A stretch of DNA of 64,000 bases from SIAQ01 sp964484265 (lineage in GTDB: Bacteria > Planctomycetota > Planctomycetia > Gemmatales > Gemmataceae), in NCBI GenBank assembly GCA_964484265.1, contig CAZAFH010000021.1:9098-73097 (forward strand), given 5' to 3'. A program made the position numbers and the translations under genes. Positions 52,654-61,999 of this stretch are shown in pieces (the first letter of the stretch is position 1; every line of letters starts with the position of its first letter). Under the pieces are notes generated by a model, which was not told the DNA's origin, made no database searches, and saw only the letters and a list, made by a program, of their open reading frames with translations.

Positions 52654-53760
52654 ATGAGTCGCGAACCGATCATTGTGCGAGTTGATGCGAATAGCGAGAC
52701 GGGCTACGAGCGAATCGCGCGGAACATGATATTCGCCGCCGCGGTGCAGCGCCGCCGTCGGCCGGTCTATTTCTTGTCGAATCTCGAACCGGCCTCGCTG
52801 GCGATGAGCATCAAGCGTGGAGGCAACAACTGGATCGCCGCCAACAACCGCGTCGGTTCGAGCGACGACGCGACGCAGGTCCTCCGCGAGATTCGCCGCC
52901 TGAAACCTGCCGCAGTGTTCGTCGATGACCCCAACGCCGGGTCGGATTACCTCGCGGAGATCGCATCCGCCGGCGTCCTGCTGGGCGCGATCGATCATGG
53001 CGCGGCTGTGCATTTCCCGACGAATCTTCTCGTCAATCCGCTGCTCGGCCCGAGCCGCGACATCTACGAACACGACACCGACACCCAGGTCCTGCTAGGC
53101 AAGCGTTTCGCGATGGTGCGGCCCGAGATTCGCCGGCAGCGGCCGATGCGCTCGCAGGAACCGCCCCCGATCGCCACTCAGAATGGCACGATCATAAGCA
53201 GCCAGTACCGCGTGCTCCTCGCCCTCGGAGAAGACGATCCGAATCTCAAGACGATCGAGCTGGCCAAAACCCTGGCGAACGCGCCGCGCGTCGGCAAGAT
53301 CGACATCGTCGTTCGCCGGGAACACACCCAGCTCGAAGAAATCCGCGCCATGGTGGAGTCGCACAAAGAGCTGATGACGCTCGCGCTCGAACCCGCCGAG
53401 ATCGCGAACCGCATCATCCGCTGCCATTTCGCGCTCACCTCCGGCAGCGGCTGGTCGCTCGAACTGGCGTGCGTCGGCGTGCCCCAGCTCCTCCTGCTCC
53501 AGAACGAAGCACATTGGCCGAACGCTCAACGGCTAGAGGATGAGGGCGCCGCCAGCGTGCTCGGTTGGCATGAGAATGTCTCGATGCAGACGATCCGCCA
53601 GGGCGTTCAGAATCTCATCGCCGACGCGCTCGACCGCAAGTCGATGGCGCGTTGCGGTCGAAAGCTGATCGATGGCCGCGGGCCCGATCGGCTCGTCAAC
53701 GCCATGGAGATCATGCTCGCGCCGATGTACCGCGAGGAGACCCTGGCGAACGCCGCATGA
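52654..53760 (+). CDS. PseG/SpsG-like sugar-nucleotide hydrolase-fold protein
   Basis: The 368-residue protein has a GT-B-like layout: 'RVDANSETGYERIARNM' at the N-terminus, 'KPAAVFVDDPNAGSDYLAEIASAG', 'LGAIDHGAAVHFPTNLLVNPLLG' and a C-terminal 'FALTSGSGWSLELACVGVPQLLL' donor-site region. This matches PseG/SpsG of pseudaminic acid synthesis. The catalytic His of the usual 'GhGHxxR' loop is replaced (GYERIAR), so activity is doubtful. No other nonulosonate genes are nearby. AAGGAA precedes the ATG. Confidence 0.65.
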   Translation: MSREPIIVRVDANSETGYERIARNMIFAAAVQRRRRPVYFLSNLEPASLAMSIKRGGNNWIAANNRVGSSDDATQVLREIRRLKPAAVFVDDPNAGSDYLAEIASAGVLLGAIDHGAAVHFPTNLLVNPLLGPSRDIYEHDTDTQVLLGKRFAMVRPEIRRQRPMRSQEPPPIATQNGTIISSQYRVLLALGEDDPNLKTIELAKTLANAPRVGKIDIVVRREHTQLEEIRAMVESHKELMTLALEPAEIANRIIRCHFALTSGSGWSLELACVGVPQLLLLQNEAHWPNAQRLEDEGAASVLGWHENVSMQTIRQGVQNLIADALDRKSMARCGRKLIDGRGPDRLVNAMEIMLAPMYREETLANAA

Positions 53761-53853
53761 CGGCGCTGAATGTTAATCGACGTGATCGGCGAGCGGGGGG
53801 CGTAAGCCCCCTGATTCGTCACCCCACCGCGTTCTCACAAAGTCAATTCCCAC

Positions 53854-53880
53854 TCCGGTCGCTAACGCTCCCGGCTCGCC
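53854..53880. repeat. GGCGAGCC-type repeat, single arm
   Basis: CCGGTCGCTAACGCTCCCGG followed by CTCGCC matches one arm of the elements at 49067 and 50922. No second arm is evident. Confidence 0.55.
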
Positions 53881-53917
53881 AAAATAAAGCATACAATTTC
53901 CTTCGGAGGAACCAGTC

Positions 53918-55654
53918 ATGGATAAATCCGAAGTCGCTGCCGTTCTGGAAGAAATTGCATTGTTGCTCGAGTTGCAGGGTGAGAATCCGTTTCGCGCCAA
54001 CGCCTATGCGAAAGCGGGTCGGGCGATCGCCCAGCTCGAAGAGAACGTAGCCGATGTCATCCAGGCGGGCACGCTCGACAAGATCCCTGGCGTGGGCGAA
54101 ACGCTGCGCGAGAAGATCACGACACTCGTCACCACCGGGAATTTGCCCTTCTACGATGATCTGAAAGCCAAGACGCCGCCCGGCTGGTTGCAGATGTTGC
54201 GACTGCCCGGCATGGGTCCGAAGAAGGTCAAAGCCCTGAGCGATAATCTCGGCATCGACGACCTCGACAAACTCAAAGCCGCTTGCGAGTCTGGCGCTAT
54301 CGCCAAGCTCAAGGGCTTCGGCGCCAAGACGCAGAAGAACATCCTCGAAGGACTCGCTTTCATTGATCAGATGGGCAACCGTGTCCGCATCGACCAGGCG
54401 ATGCTCATTGCCGAGCCCCTGCTCGAAGCAATTCGGAAGTTGCCTGGCGTTCACCGCGTCGAATGTTGTGGCAGCATCCGTCGCCGAAAGGAAACGATCA
54501 AGGACATCGACATCCTCGTCAGCAGCGACGCCGCCGGGCCGATCATGGATGCGTTTGTAAAGCTCCCGAACGTGCAGAAAGTGATCGGGCATGGCGAGAC
54601 GAAATCGAGCGTGATGCTCGCCGGCGTCGATCGGCATGCATCGCGCGTGCTCATCAATGCCGACCTGCGCGTCGTGAGCGACGCCCAGTTTCCGTTTGCT
54701 CTGAACTATTTCACGGGTAGCAAGGAACACAATGTCCGCATGAGGCAGCGGGCGATCGATTACGGCTGGAAGCTCAACGAATACGAACTCGCCGGCGCTC
54801 CGAAGTCAATGAAGTTCAAGGACGAGGCCGACATCTACAAGGCGCTCGATCTCGAATACGTTCCGCCCGAGCTTCGCGAGGACACGGGCGAAATCGATGC
54901 CGCATCGGGCAGTAGGCTCCCGGACCTGCTGACGCTGAAAGACATCACCGGCGTCTTTCACAATCACACGACCTGGTCGGACGGCGCCGCCAGCCTGGAG
55001 CAGATGGCAACCGCCGCCCGCGATCTGGGCTACCGTTACCTTGGCATCGCCGATCATTCGCGCTCGCTCACCGTCGCGAATGGATTGTCGGTCGAACGCG
55101 TGAAAAAACAGCAAGAAGAGATCGACGCCCTCAACGCGAAGTTCGACGGATTTCGGCTCTTCAAGGGCACCGAGTGCGACATCCTGCCCGACGGCTCGCT
55201 AGATTATGACGACGAGGTCCTGGCGACATTCGATTATGTCGTCGCCAGCGTCCATACCCACTTCAATCAGCCGCTCGAAGAAATGACCGCCCGTATCATC
55301 CGCGCGATCGAACATCCGCTCGTAACGATGCTCGGGCACGCAACGGGGCGACTGTTGCTTCGCCGCGAGGCTTACAAGGTCGATCTCGATGCCGTGTTGC
55401 AAGCCGCTGCACGGACGGGGACGATGATCGAGATCAACGCCAACCCGTATCGCCTCGACCTCGACTGGGTCCATTGCAAGCGAGCCAAGGCATTGGGCGT
55501 CATGCTCGTCATCAATCCCGACGCCCATGCGACTGAGGAGCTTGCCTACACGAGATTCGGCGTCGATGTGGCGCGGCGAGGCTGGCTGGAAAAGAAGAAC
55601 GTGTTCAACACACAATCCCTCGCGGCGGTCGAGAAGTACCTCGGCGTCGCTTGA
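53918..55654 (+). CDS. polX: DNA polymerase/3'-5' exonuclease PolX
   Basis: A 578-residue family X polymerase. Helix-hairpin-helix motifs ('IPGVGETLREKITTL', 'LPGMGPKKVKAL') precede the nucleotidyltransferase core 'VECCGSIRRRKETIKDIDILVSS' with the metal-binding DxD. The C-terminal PHP domain begins 'GVFHNHTTWSDGAASLEQM' and includes 'LGIADHSRSLTVANG' and 'INANPYRLDLDW'. PolX fills short gaps in base-excision repair, and the PHP domain supplies exonuclease activity. GGAGGAA before the ATG supports the start. Confidence 0.95.
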   Translation: MDKSEVAAVLEEIALLLELQGENPFRANAYAKAGRAIAQLEENVADVIQAGTLDKIPGVGETLREKITTLVTTGNLPFYDDLKAKTPPGWLQMLRLPGMGPKKVKALSDNLGIDDLDKLKAACESGAIAKLKGFGAKTQKNILEGLAFIDQMGNRVRIDQAMLIAEPLLEAIRKLPGVHRVECCGSIRRRKETIKDIDILVSSDAAGPIMDAFVKLPNVQKVIGHGETKSSVMLAGVDRHASRVLINADLRVVSDAQFPFALNYFTGSKEHNVRMRQRAIDYGWKLNEYELAGAPKSMKFKDEADIYKALDLEYVPPELREDTGEIDAASGSRLPDLLTLKDITGVFHNHTTWSDGAASLEQMATAARDLGYRYLGIADHSRSLTVANGLSVERVKKQQEEIDALNAKFDGFRLFKGTECDILPDGSLDYDDEVLATFDYVVASVHTHFNQPLEEMTARIIRAIEHPLVTMLGHATGRLLLRREAYKVDLDAVLQAAARTGTMIEINANPYRLDLDWVHCKRAKALGVMLVINPDAHATEELAYTRFGVDVARRGWLEKKNVFNTQSLAAVEKYLGVA

Positions 55655-55735
55655 TGGCGTCTTGCGTCCGGATTGATTCCGTCGAGCGCAAGGGAACGGT
55701 CGAAAAAAAACTTTTCGAAATGGTCGAACCCGCCT

Positions 55736-55815
55736 GCTCCCCTCTCCCCCGCCCTGAAGTCGGAGCAACCTTGCCGGACGAGTATGGGCGGGGGAGAGGG
55801 GTCGGGGGTGAGGGG
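55736..55815. repeat. 'ctcccctctccc' family element
   Basis: TGCTCCCCTCTCCCCCGCCC and a complementary right arm form a hairpin-capable repeat. It is the inverse of the element at 56002-56087, including an 'agcaaccttgccgg' core shared by both. Confidence 0.75.
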
Positions 55816-56001
55816 TCCAGCATGCGTGGCAAGAATAGACCAGTTCGTAACGGATCTCGCTTGCGTCGAACGAAAGGGCGTCCTCAAATTTGACAGCGAG
55901 TCACATCTTGAACGCGCGCAGCAGGACCAGCAGCGTACGCAATCTACCAGGCCTGCATGACGCGACCGGAATGCGAGTAGAGAGACTATGACTCGCCGCA
56001 A

Positions 56002-56087
56002 TGCCCCTCACCCCCCGGCCCCTCTCCCCCGCCCATCGTCGTCCGGCAAGGTTGCTCTTTCAACAGGGGCGGGGGAGAGGGGAGCAA
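56002..56087. repeat. 'ctcccctctccc' family element, inverted copy
   Basis: CCCCTCACCCCCCGGCCCC and the right arm GGGGGAGAGGGGAGC mirror the element at 55736-55815. The two elements are about 190 bases apart. The rest of 55655-56150 shows no gene. Confidence 0.75.
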
Positions 56088-56150
56088 GTGGGCTCAACCA
56101 TTTCGGGGAGTTATTTTTGTAAAGGTGCTAAACGCAAGCAGTGGTAACGG

Positions 56151-57329
56151 CTATTCTTCCCCGGAGCCGATGTCGGCTCGCGTGATTCGCTTCACGACGA
56201 GCGTCGCATAGCTGCCGCGCGGGAGCGTGAAACCAAGCGTCAACTTTTGGCGGCGAGGATGCGAATCGTCGGCATCGTCACGTGCCTCTAATTCTTCGGG
56301 CGTGCACCAGGCGGCTCTATCACCCTTCGAGAAGAAAAGCTTTCGCAGGCCTTTCAGCTTGAACATCGACTGCGTGACCTCTTCCTCGTCGAGAATCTGA
56401 TCGAAGTATGGCTTCACCGGATCGTCGTCCTCGATCCGAATACGAGCGGAGTGCAAGGGCAACCGCAGAGACAAGACCTGCTGATGAAGGTCGTCGGACA
56501 GGCTTCGCGGCATTGGGAGATCGTGCAGCCGTGCGGGAATGTAAACGATCTCCCGTTTCGGAAGGTTGCGCATTAGCCAAAGCGCGAGCATGCGATTCCA
56601 GAGATGGCTTTGATAGGCGGAGAGGTACAGTGTTCGGAGTTCGGTGGGCAATTGTTGCAGCGCGCCAGCCCAGTCGTCGGGATGGTGCGAGAGGAAGCGG
56701 ACGATGCGATTTCGAGGCAGCAGTTCGACAAGCCGCTGCCAGTTGCCCCAGTGTTGCCTGAGAAATTTCTTTTCTTGTTTCACGTCCGCTCGTTCGTGGG
56801 CGTAGGGAGCGGTGAGCGCGAGATGAAGGGCCAGATCATACTTTCCGAGAAGCAGGAGCTTGGGAAAGAACTCGCCCTCGGGCGTGGCGGAGCCGAATCG
56901 CTGGTCGTCGAAATAATTCGGAAGGCCGATTCGCTGAACCTCGTCCAGGCCGGCCAGGGCGGCTTCGGTCTCATCGTTTGTCAACGCGCGAACGACGATG
57001 CGAAACCGGTTCCCCGCGATTTGCTCGGATGTGAACGGCTCGGCGACCTGGCCTAGCCAATCGACATGGAGATTGGGATGAGTGAGCTTCCGCTGCGGAC
57101 CACGATAGATGGTGAGGTGCTGAACCGTCTCGGCATGGCGATCCTTCAGGCCGCCCACGGAGATTCGGCGTGCGTCAATCTTCCATCGTTCGCGGATGAT
57201 CTTGATCGCGTCGTGGGTAGTCCAACCGCGTTTCTCAAGGCGGTACAGACCGAAATCGCCCGTGCCCATCTTTATCGGCACCGGGATCTCTTCGACCTGG
57301 AAATCCGCGGGATGTTGTTTGATATGCAT
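56151..57329 (-). CDS. truD: tRNA pseudouridine(13) synthase TruD
   Basis: The ATG at 57329 opens 'HIKQHPADFQVEEIPVPI', the usual TruD start. The next codons upstream belong to the adjoining repeat element. The 392-residue protein has the catalytic block 'GGLKDRHAETVQ' (Asp63), 'NRFRIVVRAL' and 'IGLPNYFDDQRFG', and the TRUD insertion domain. It converts U13 of tRNA to pseudouridine. Full length and intact. Confidence 0.95.
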   Translation of the reverse strand: MHIKQHPADFQVEEIPVPIKMGTGDFGLYRLEKRGWTTHDAIKIIRERWKIDARRISVGGLKDRHAETVQHLTIYRGPQRKLTHPNLHVDWLGQVAEPFTSEQIAGNRFRIVVRALTNDETEAALAGLDEVQRIGLPNYFDDQRFGSATPEGEFFPKLLLLGKYDLALHLALTAPYAHERADVKQEKKFLRQHWGNWQRLVELLPRNRIVRFLSHHPDDWAGALQQLPTELRTLYLSAYQSHLWNRMLALWLMRNLPKREIVYIPARLHDLPMPRSLSDDLHQQVLSLRLPLHSARIRIEDDDPVKPYFDQILDEEEVTQSMFKLKGLRKLFFSKGDRAAWCTPEELEARDDADDSHPRRQKLTLGFTLPRGSYATLVVKRITRADIGSGEE

Positions 57330-57334
57330 GTTTA

Positions 57335-57490
57335 TACCTTCGACCGGTGACATTGACGCTTTTCCGAGCCGCGACCGTGAGGGAGCGGCCAGCCGGATAC
57401 CTTGCCGGAACAGATTTTGTCGGCCGCTCCCTCACGGTCGCGGCTCGGAAATGTTTTGGTCTGTCGGCAATTGCGACAATCTCCACCGCG
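57335..57490. repeat. Palindromic element copy 2
   Basis: Arms at 57361-57390 and 57422-57451 and the 31-bp core are identical, in the same orientation, to copy 1 at 51979-52139. Both outer flanks are reversed. The element abuts the truD start codon. Confidence 0.85.
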
Positions 57491-57559
57491 TGAAGTATAC
57501 AAATTCAAAACGGCGGTACGGATTTTCCTTTATGTGCAGACGTCGGTCGAAAGCTTAGA

Positions 57560-57609
57560 GGTGAGGTGCTCCGAACCTCTGGAATCCCAAGAGTTCGGAG
57601 TACCTCACC
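57560..57609. repeat. GGTGAGGT-type inverted repeat
   Basis: GGTGAGGTGCTCCGAACCTC (57560 on) and GAGTTCGGAGTACCTCACC (to 57609) are near-perfect complements across a 10-base loop. The remainder of 57610-57822 shows no gene. Confidence 0.7.
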
Positions 57610-57822
57610 CTTGGGCTTGGCATCTGTTTCCACATCTTTGGCGTAGGACCGAAAAATCAGGAAATGCTATGTTATGAAATAATTTCCGGTTTAGGCTGAA
57701 TTTCGCCTGCCTTTTGGAGTAGTATTATTGTAGGAAATGAAAGTTGAGAATGGCCGATAGCCATCAGTACCGAATTGGATTCGACAAACAACGGCTCTCC
57801 AACCTTACGTTGATTTCAGCGA

Positions 57823-58986
57823 ATGACTCTCGATGCAGCTTCGTCTGGAGCATGCCAACAGGCCGCCGCACAAACCCTTCAGGCCGAGCAGGCAGCGTAC
57901 GTCGCGAGCAAATTGAGTCATGATTTCGGCAACTACCTCACGGGCATACTCGGATTCACGGAACTGAGCCTGCAACAAGCGCCGCCGGGCGGTTCGTTGC
58001 AACGATTCCTTGGCGAGGTGCTGCAATCTGCCAAGGCAGGAGCAGGCTGGATTCAACGGCTTCATTATTTCTGCCGGCGAACAAGTTCGCCGGGTTGGGC
58101 CGGGTGCGTCGAGTTGTGTCTCGCCAAAGCGAAGGCTGACCTCGAGATTCAAGCAGGCGATCGGCCAACCCTTGAAATTGACATGCCGCCAGACCTTCCG
58201 ATGGTTGCCATGGATCTCGAATCGCTCGGCGTCATGGTTCGTGAACTGATCGCCAATACCGCGGATGCCTGTGCTCGGGCTGGCAAGATGAAATTCAAGG
58301 CTCGCCGAGTGACGTTGTCCGAATCGGACGCAGCGAAATACCTCGGCAGCCCGGAGCCAGGTGAATATGTCGAATTGAACGTCAGCGATGACGGCCCTGC
58401 GTTGACCGCCGACGTACGAGAGAAGCTGTTGAACGTAATCTTCTACAGCAGTAAACCCGGCCATCGCGGGCTGGGGTTGTGGATCACCTACGGGCTGCTC
58501 AAGACCAATGGCGGAGGCATCCGAATCGCGGAGCCAGGCCCGTGCGGCGCGTTCGCCGCTACCATGGTCATACCCGTGGTCAAGGTGCCGAAGGCGAAAC
58601 ACTCATCGAGCGTCTTGCTGGTGCTTTCCGATCCGTACGCCAGTGCGAACATGAGCAAATTGCTGACTGCGGGCGGGTGGCGGCCGACGATCGCACCTTC
58701 GCCGTCCGCGGCGCTTCAGATGGTCCGCGGCCCGGCTGAAGCATTCGCAGTTGTCGTGATCGAGACAGCACTCGGAAACGAGAACGCAGTGACGCTGGCC
58801 GCGCGGATGCTCGACAGGAGCCCGGCAATAGGCTTCGTCTTCATCGAAACGCAGAGTAGTTTTCGGCGCTCGATTGATGGTGAACTTGCCAGACGTTTTC
58901 CCTTGTTACAAGGGCCGTTAAAGATTTCGACCTTCTTTCCAGCTCTCGATGCCGTCGTTCAGGCTCGGGCGACGAACGAAGCGTGA
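57823..58986 (+). CDS. Histidine kinase-like protein with C-terminal pseudo-receiver
   Basis: The 387-residue soluble protein has an H-box 'KLSHDFGNYLTGILGF' (His33), a HATPase domain with 'LIANTADACARAG' (N-box) and 'GHRGLGLWITYGLL' (G-box), and then a CheY-like module at about 260-380. In that module the expected phospho-Asp is Glu: 'AVVVIETALG' instead of 'vvVlDxxlp'. There is no sensor domain or membrane helix, so input is probably through a partner. The response-regulator gene starts 26 bases downstream. Confidence 0.8.
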   Translation: MTLDAASSGACQQAAAQTLQAEQAAYVASKLSHDFGNYLTGILGFTELSLQQAPPGGSLQRFLGEVLQSAKAGAGWIQRLHYFCRRTSSPGWAGCVELCLAKAKADLEIQAGDRPTLEIDMPPDLPMVAMDLESLGVMVRELIANTADACARAGKMKFKARRVTLSESDAAKYLGSPEPGEYVELNVSDDGPALTADVREKLLNVIFYSSKPGHRGLGLWITYGLLKTNGGGIRIAEPGPCGAFAATMVIPVVKVPKAKHSSSVLLVLSDPYASANMSKLLTAGGWRPTIAPSPSAALQMVRGPAEAFAVVVIETALGNENAVTLAARMLDRSPAIGFVFIETQSSFRRSIDGELARRFPLLQGPLKISTFFPALDAVVQARATNEA

Positions 58987-59012
58987 CCCACGCCCTTTTT
59001 TGGAGTACGGAT

Positions 59013-59711
59013 ATGTCGGCCGCTCATAATCCTGATGAAGGTGACGTAGTAGGACTCGACCAGGCCAACATGAAGCCGATCGAAGGCGGGCGGATGTACA
59101 GCGCCGGCGACGTCCGCATCATCGTCATTGACGACGACCCGGCGATTGGACGTCTCGTGCAAGAAACGCTCGCTGGGCACGATTTTCATATCGACGTCGT
59201 CAGCGAAACGCAGAAGGTCGAAGCCGCGCTGCGGTCGTCGCACTATCACGTGGTCATCCTGGATTACGTGCTCCCCGGCGTCGAATCGGCGGACATGCTC
59301 AAGCTAGTCAAGGACACCCAGCCGGACGCCTTTATCATCGTCGTGACGGCTTTCCCCTCCATCGATAGCACGCTTCAGTGCCTGCGTGCTCACACCTTCG
59401 ACTACCTCACGAAACCATTCCAGGTTGAAGCGCTCAAGAAAACCGTCATGCGCTGCCTCGAAAGCTGCGGTCTGCTTCGGCTTTCCGAAGAAGCGCTGCG
59501 CGAACAGCTAGGCACAGCGATTCGCGAACGCCGCAAGTCGCTTGGACTGACGCTGGCGGAGATGGCGAAACGCACCAATATCTCGCTCGGTTACTTGTCG
59601 CAGATCGAGCTGGGCAAGAACTCGGCATCGATCGAAACGCTCTACCGCATCGCACTGGGATTGAGGGTGCGCGTGTCCGACTTATTCCAATCGGTCCAGG
59701 CGACGATTTGA
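59013..59711 (+). CDS. Response regulator with XRE-family DNA-binding domain
   Basis: The ATG at 59013 is preceded by GGAG. The ~232-residue protein has a receiver with acidic pocket 'IVIDDDPAI', phospho-acceptor Asp84 in 'VVILDYVLPG', Thr in 'IVVTAF' and Lys in 'YLTKPF'. A C-terminal helix-turn-helix of the XRE type follows ('RERRKSLGLTLAEMAKRTN...LSQIELGKNSASIETLYRI'). REC-XRE fusions are much rarer than OmpR or NarL types. It forms a two-component pair with the upstream kinase. Confidence 0.9.
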   Translation: MSAAHNPDEGDVVGLDQANMKPIEGGRMYSAGDVRIIVIDDDPAIGRLVQETLAGHDFHIDVVSETQKVEAALRSSHYHVVILDYVLPGVESADMLKLVKDTQPDAFIIVVTAFPSIDSTLQCLRAHTFDYLTKPFQVEALKKTVMRCLESCGLLRLSEEALREQLGTAIRERRKSLGLTLAEMAKRTNISLGYLSQIELGKNSASIETLYRIALGLRVRVSDLFQSVQATI

Positions 59712-59773
59712 TACGGGCGAATGCTCCATATGATAGATAATGCCCTGAATCGTATTGCCCGGGAGATTGCTCG

Positions 59774-60154
59774 ATGTACAGCGCATTCGGGTTACTGACA
59801 GCAAACTGCGATTTCACCATGGACGAGGCTGCCCGCCGCTTGGCCGCCAGGTTGCCTGCGTTCCGACTTGAGCGCCAAGGCGACACGATCGGTCTGTCTA
59901 CCGACGACTGGGAAATCCACCTGACGTTGAACGAATCCCCCGAAGTCATCGAGGAGTCGCGCGAGATCGCCCGACGAATCGGCGGCGCGGAAGATGCAAC
60001 GGATATTGCGAGCTGCGCGCGACGGGTGGAGCTATCCAGCGATTACCCGGACGCGGAGATGGCTCACTTCAACGACTATCTACTCGCGGTCGAGGTGCTT
60101 CAATCGTTCAAAGGCCTGATCGCCGTCGATCCGCGCGAACCGTCTATTCTTTAG
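59774..60154 (+). CDS. Small uncharacterised cytoplasmic protein
   Basis: This 126-residue protein has GGGAGA before its ATG. It has no signal peptide or membrane helix and is acidic ('EVIEESREIARRIGGAEDATDIA'). I do not recognise it. It lies 62 bases after the response regulator on the same strand and is convergent with the ABC-F gene. Confidence 0.6.
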   Translation: MYSAFGLLTANCDFTMDEAARRLAARLPAFRLERQGDTIGLSTDDWEIHLTLNESPEVIEESREIARRIGGAEDATDIASCARRVELSSDYPDAEMAHFNDYLLAVEVLQSFKGLIAVDPREPSIL

Positions 60155-60163
60155 TCAAGCCCG

Positions 60164-61954
60164 TTAACTGACGGTCTCTAGCTCTTCCTGCAGCTGGCAC
60201 CAGCGGTCTTCGGATTCCGCCAGCTTCTCGGACACGGCTGTTACTTCATTGTGTAATCGAAGCGCCTCTGCCGCATCTGTCGAAGTTTGGAGCTGCGCGT
60301 TGAGCGTGCGCTTCTGTTCGTCGAGTTGTGCGATCGATTGCTCGACGGCCTTGATCTCTTTGCGGACCACTTTCTCGCTGCGACCCGCTGGTCGCGGCGC
60401 CGCCTTTGCCGGCTTTAGCACGCTCGCCGGCAACTTGGCGCGAGCCGTGGCCGTCTCGCGTTCGCCGGCCTCGATCTCCTTGTTGACCTTGTCTACGTAC
60501 GCTTCGAATTTACCGCTGTAGTTTGTCACGCGCCCATCGCGGACTTCGATGATGCATGTGGCGACACGTTTGGCGAAGTGCCGATCGTGGCTCGTGAAGA
60601 TGACGGTTCCCTGATACTCCAGCAACGCCTCGGCCAGAGCGTCCACGGTATCGACGTCGAGATGGTTGCCCGGTTCGTCGAGGATCAGAATATTGTGATT
60701 GCTCAATAAAAGCCCCGCGAGACAGAGCCGAGCACGCTCGCCGCCGGACAGGACCGAGATGCGTTTGTTGACGTGCGTCTTGCGAAAGAGCAACGCGCCG
60801 GCCACTTCGAGAATTTCCTGATCCTTTTTGCCAAACGCTGCCACCTTTTGCAGATACCCCAGAACGGTTTGGTTTTCGGGTAGACTGGTGTATACGTGCT
60901 GGGCATAGACGCCGATGTCGCAGCCATAGCCCCAGCGGAATTCGCCTCGGATCGGCTTGAGCGAATCGACCACGGTTCGGAGAAAGGTCGTCTTGCCCTG
61001 GCCGTTATCGCCCACCACCGCCGCGCGCGAGCCATGATCGATTTCAAGCTGGATATCGCTCGCGATCTCGCGCTCCGCATAGCCGATCGCCAAATCCCGG
61101 CAGCGAAGGGCTGAGCCTTTACGCGGCTCGACGCGCGGAGCCAGGATTCGCGCCGTTGGCTCGTCGGTCGCGATTTCGGTCAGCTTCAAGCGTTCGAGTT
61201 GCTTGGCCTTGGATTGTGCCAGCGTCGCCGTGCTGGCGCGGGCCTTGTTTCGTGCGATGAAGTCCTCGAGATGGCGGCGCTTGGCCATGATCGATTCGTT
61301 CGAGCGTTCGTCGTGCTCGCGCTTTTCTCTCTGAAAATCGAGAAACGCATCGACTTTGCCCGGAAAGCTCGTCAATTTGCCGCGCGAGAGGTCGAGCGTG
61401 TGCTCGCAGGTGGCATTGAGAAAGGCGCGATCGTGCGACACGATCAAGCATGCGGAGCGATGATTCTGCAAAAAGTGCTCGAGCAAGATCTGCGTGCGCA
61501 GATCGAGGAAGTTGGTCGGTTCGTCAAGCAGCAGAAGGTTTGGCTCATGAAGCAGAAGCGCGGCGAGCTTGACGCGCGTTTGCCAGCCGCCGGAGAGTTT
61601 CGACACTGGTCCGGTCAGGTAGCTGCCTTTCAGCTCGAAATCGCCTGCGACTTCGCCGCACTTCCATTCCGGCTCGCCGCTATCGCGCATCAGGAATTGC
61701 AGCGCGGTTTCGTCAGGCAGGAACGGATCGTGCTGCCGGAGATACCCGAGCCGCAAACCGGGATGCCGAATGACTTCGCCGCTGTCGAGTTCTTCCTCGC
61801 CGAGGATGACGCGAAGCAGCGTGCTCTTGCCCGCGCCATTGCGGCCAATGAAGCCGACTTTGACATCGTCGCTGATTGTCGCTTCGGCATTATCGAGCAG
61901 AGTCTGGTCGCCGTAACTTTTGCAGGCACGCGTGATCTGAATAAGACTGGCCAT
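60164..61954 (-). CDS. ABC-F family ATPase (Uup/YheS-like)
   Basis: The 596-residue soluble protein has two ABC domains. The first has Walker A 'GRNGAGKST', signature 'LSGGWQTR' and Walker B 'LLLLDEPTNFLD'. The second has 'GDNGQGKTT', 'LSGGERAR' and 'ILILDEPGNHLD', followed by a C-terminal charged, coiled-coil arm ('RKEIKAVEQSIAQLDEQKRTLN'). ABC-F proteins act on the ribosome. No membrane domain, so it is not a transporter. Confidence 0.9.
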   Translation of the reverse strand: MASLIQITRACKSYGDQTLLDNAEATISDDVKVGFIGRNGAGKSTLLRVILGEEELDSGEVIRHPGLRLGYLRQHDPFLPDETALQFLMRDSGEPEWKCGEVAGDFELKGSYLTGPVSKLSGGWQTRVKLAALLLHEPNLLLLDEPTNFLDLRTQILLEHFLQNHRSACLIVSHDRAFLNATCEHTLDLSRGKLTSFPGKVDAFLDFQREKREHDERSNESIMAKRRHLEDFIARNKARASTATLAQSKAKQLERLKLTEIATDEPTARILAPRVEPRKGSALRCRDLAIGYAEREIASDIQLEIDHGSRAAVVGDNGQGKTTFLRTVVDSLKPIRGEFRWGYGCDIGVYAQHVYTSLPENQTVLGYLQKVAAFGKKDQEILEVAGALLFRKTHVNKRISVLSGGERARLCLAGLLLSNHNILILDEPGNHLDVDTVDALAEALLEYQGTVIFTSHDRHFAKRVATCIIEVRDGRVTNYSGKFEAYVDKVNKEIEAGERETATARAKLPASVLKPAKAAPRPAGRSEKVVRKEIKAVEQSIAQLDEQKRTLNAQLQTSTDAAEALRLHNEVTAVSEKLAESEDRWCQLQEELETVS

Positions 61955-61999
61955 CGCGAAACTGGTCCTCGCTACAAAATTCTATTATACGTTCGATAT

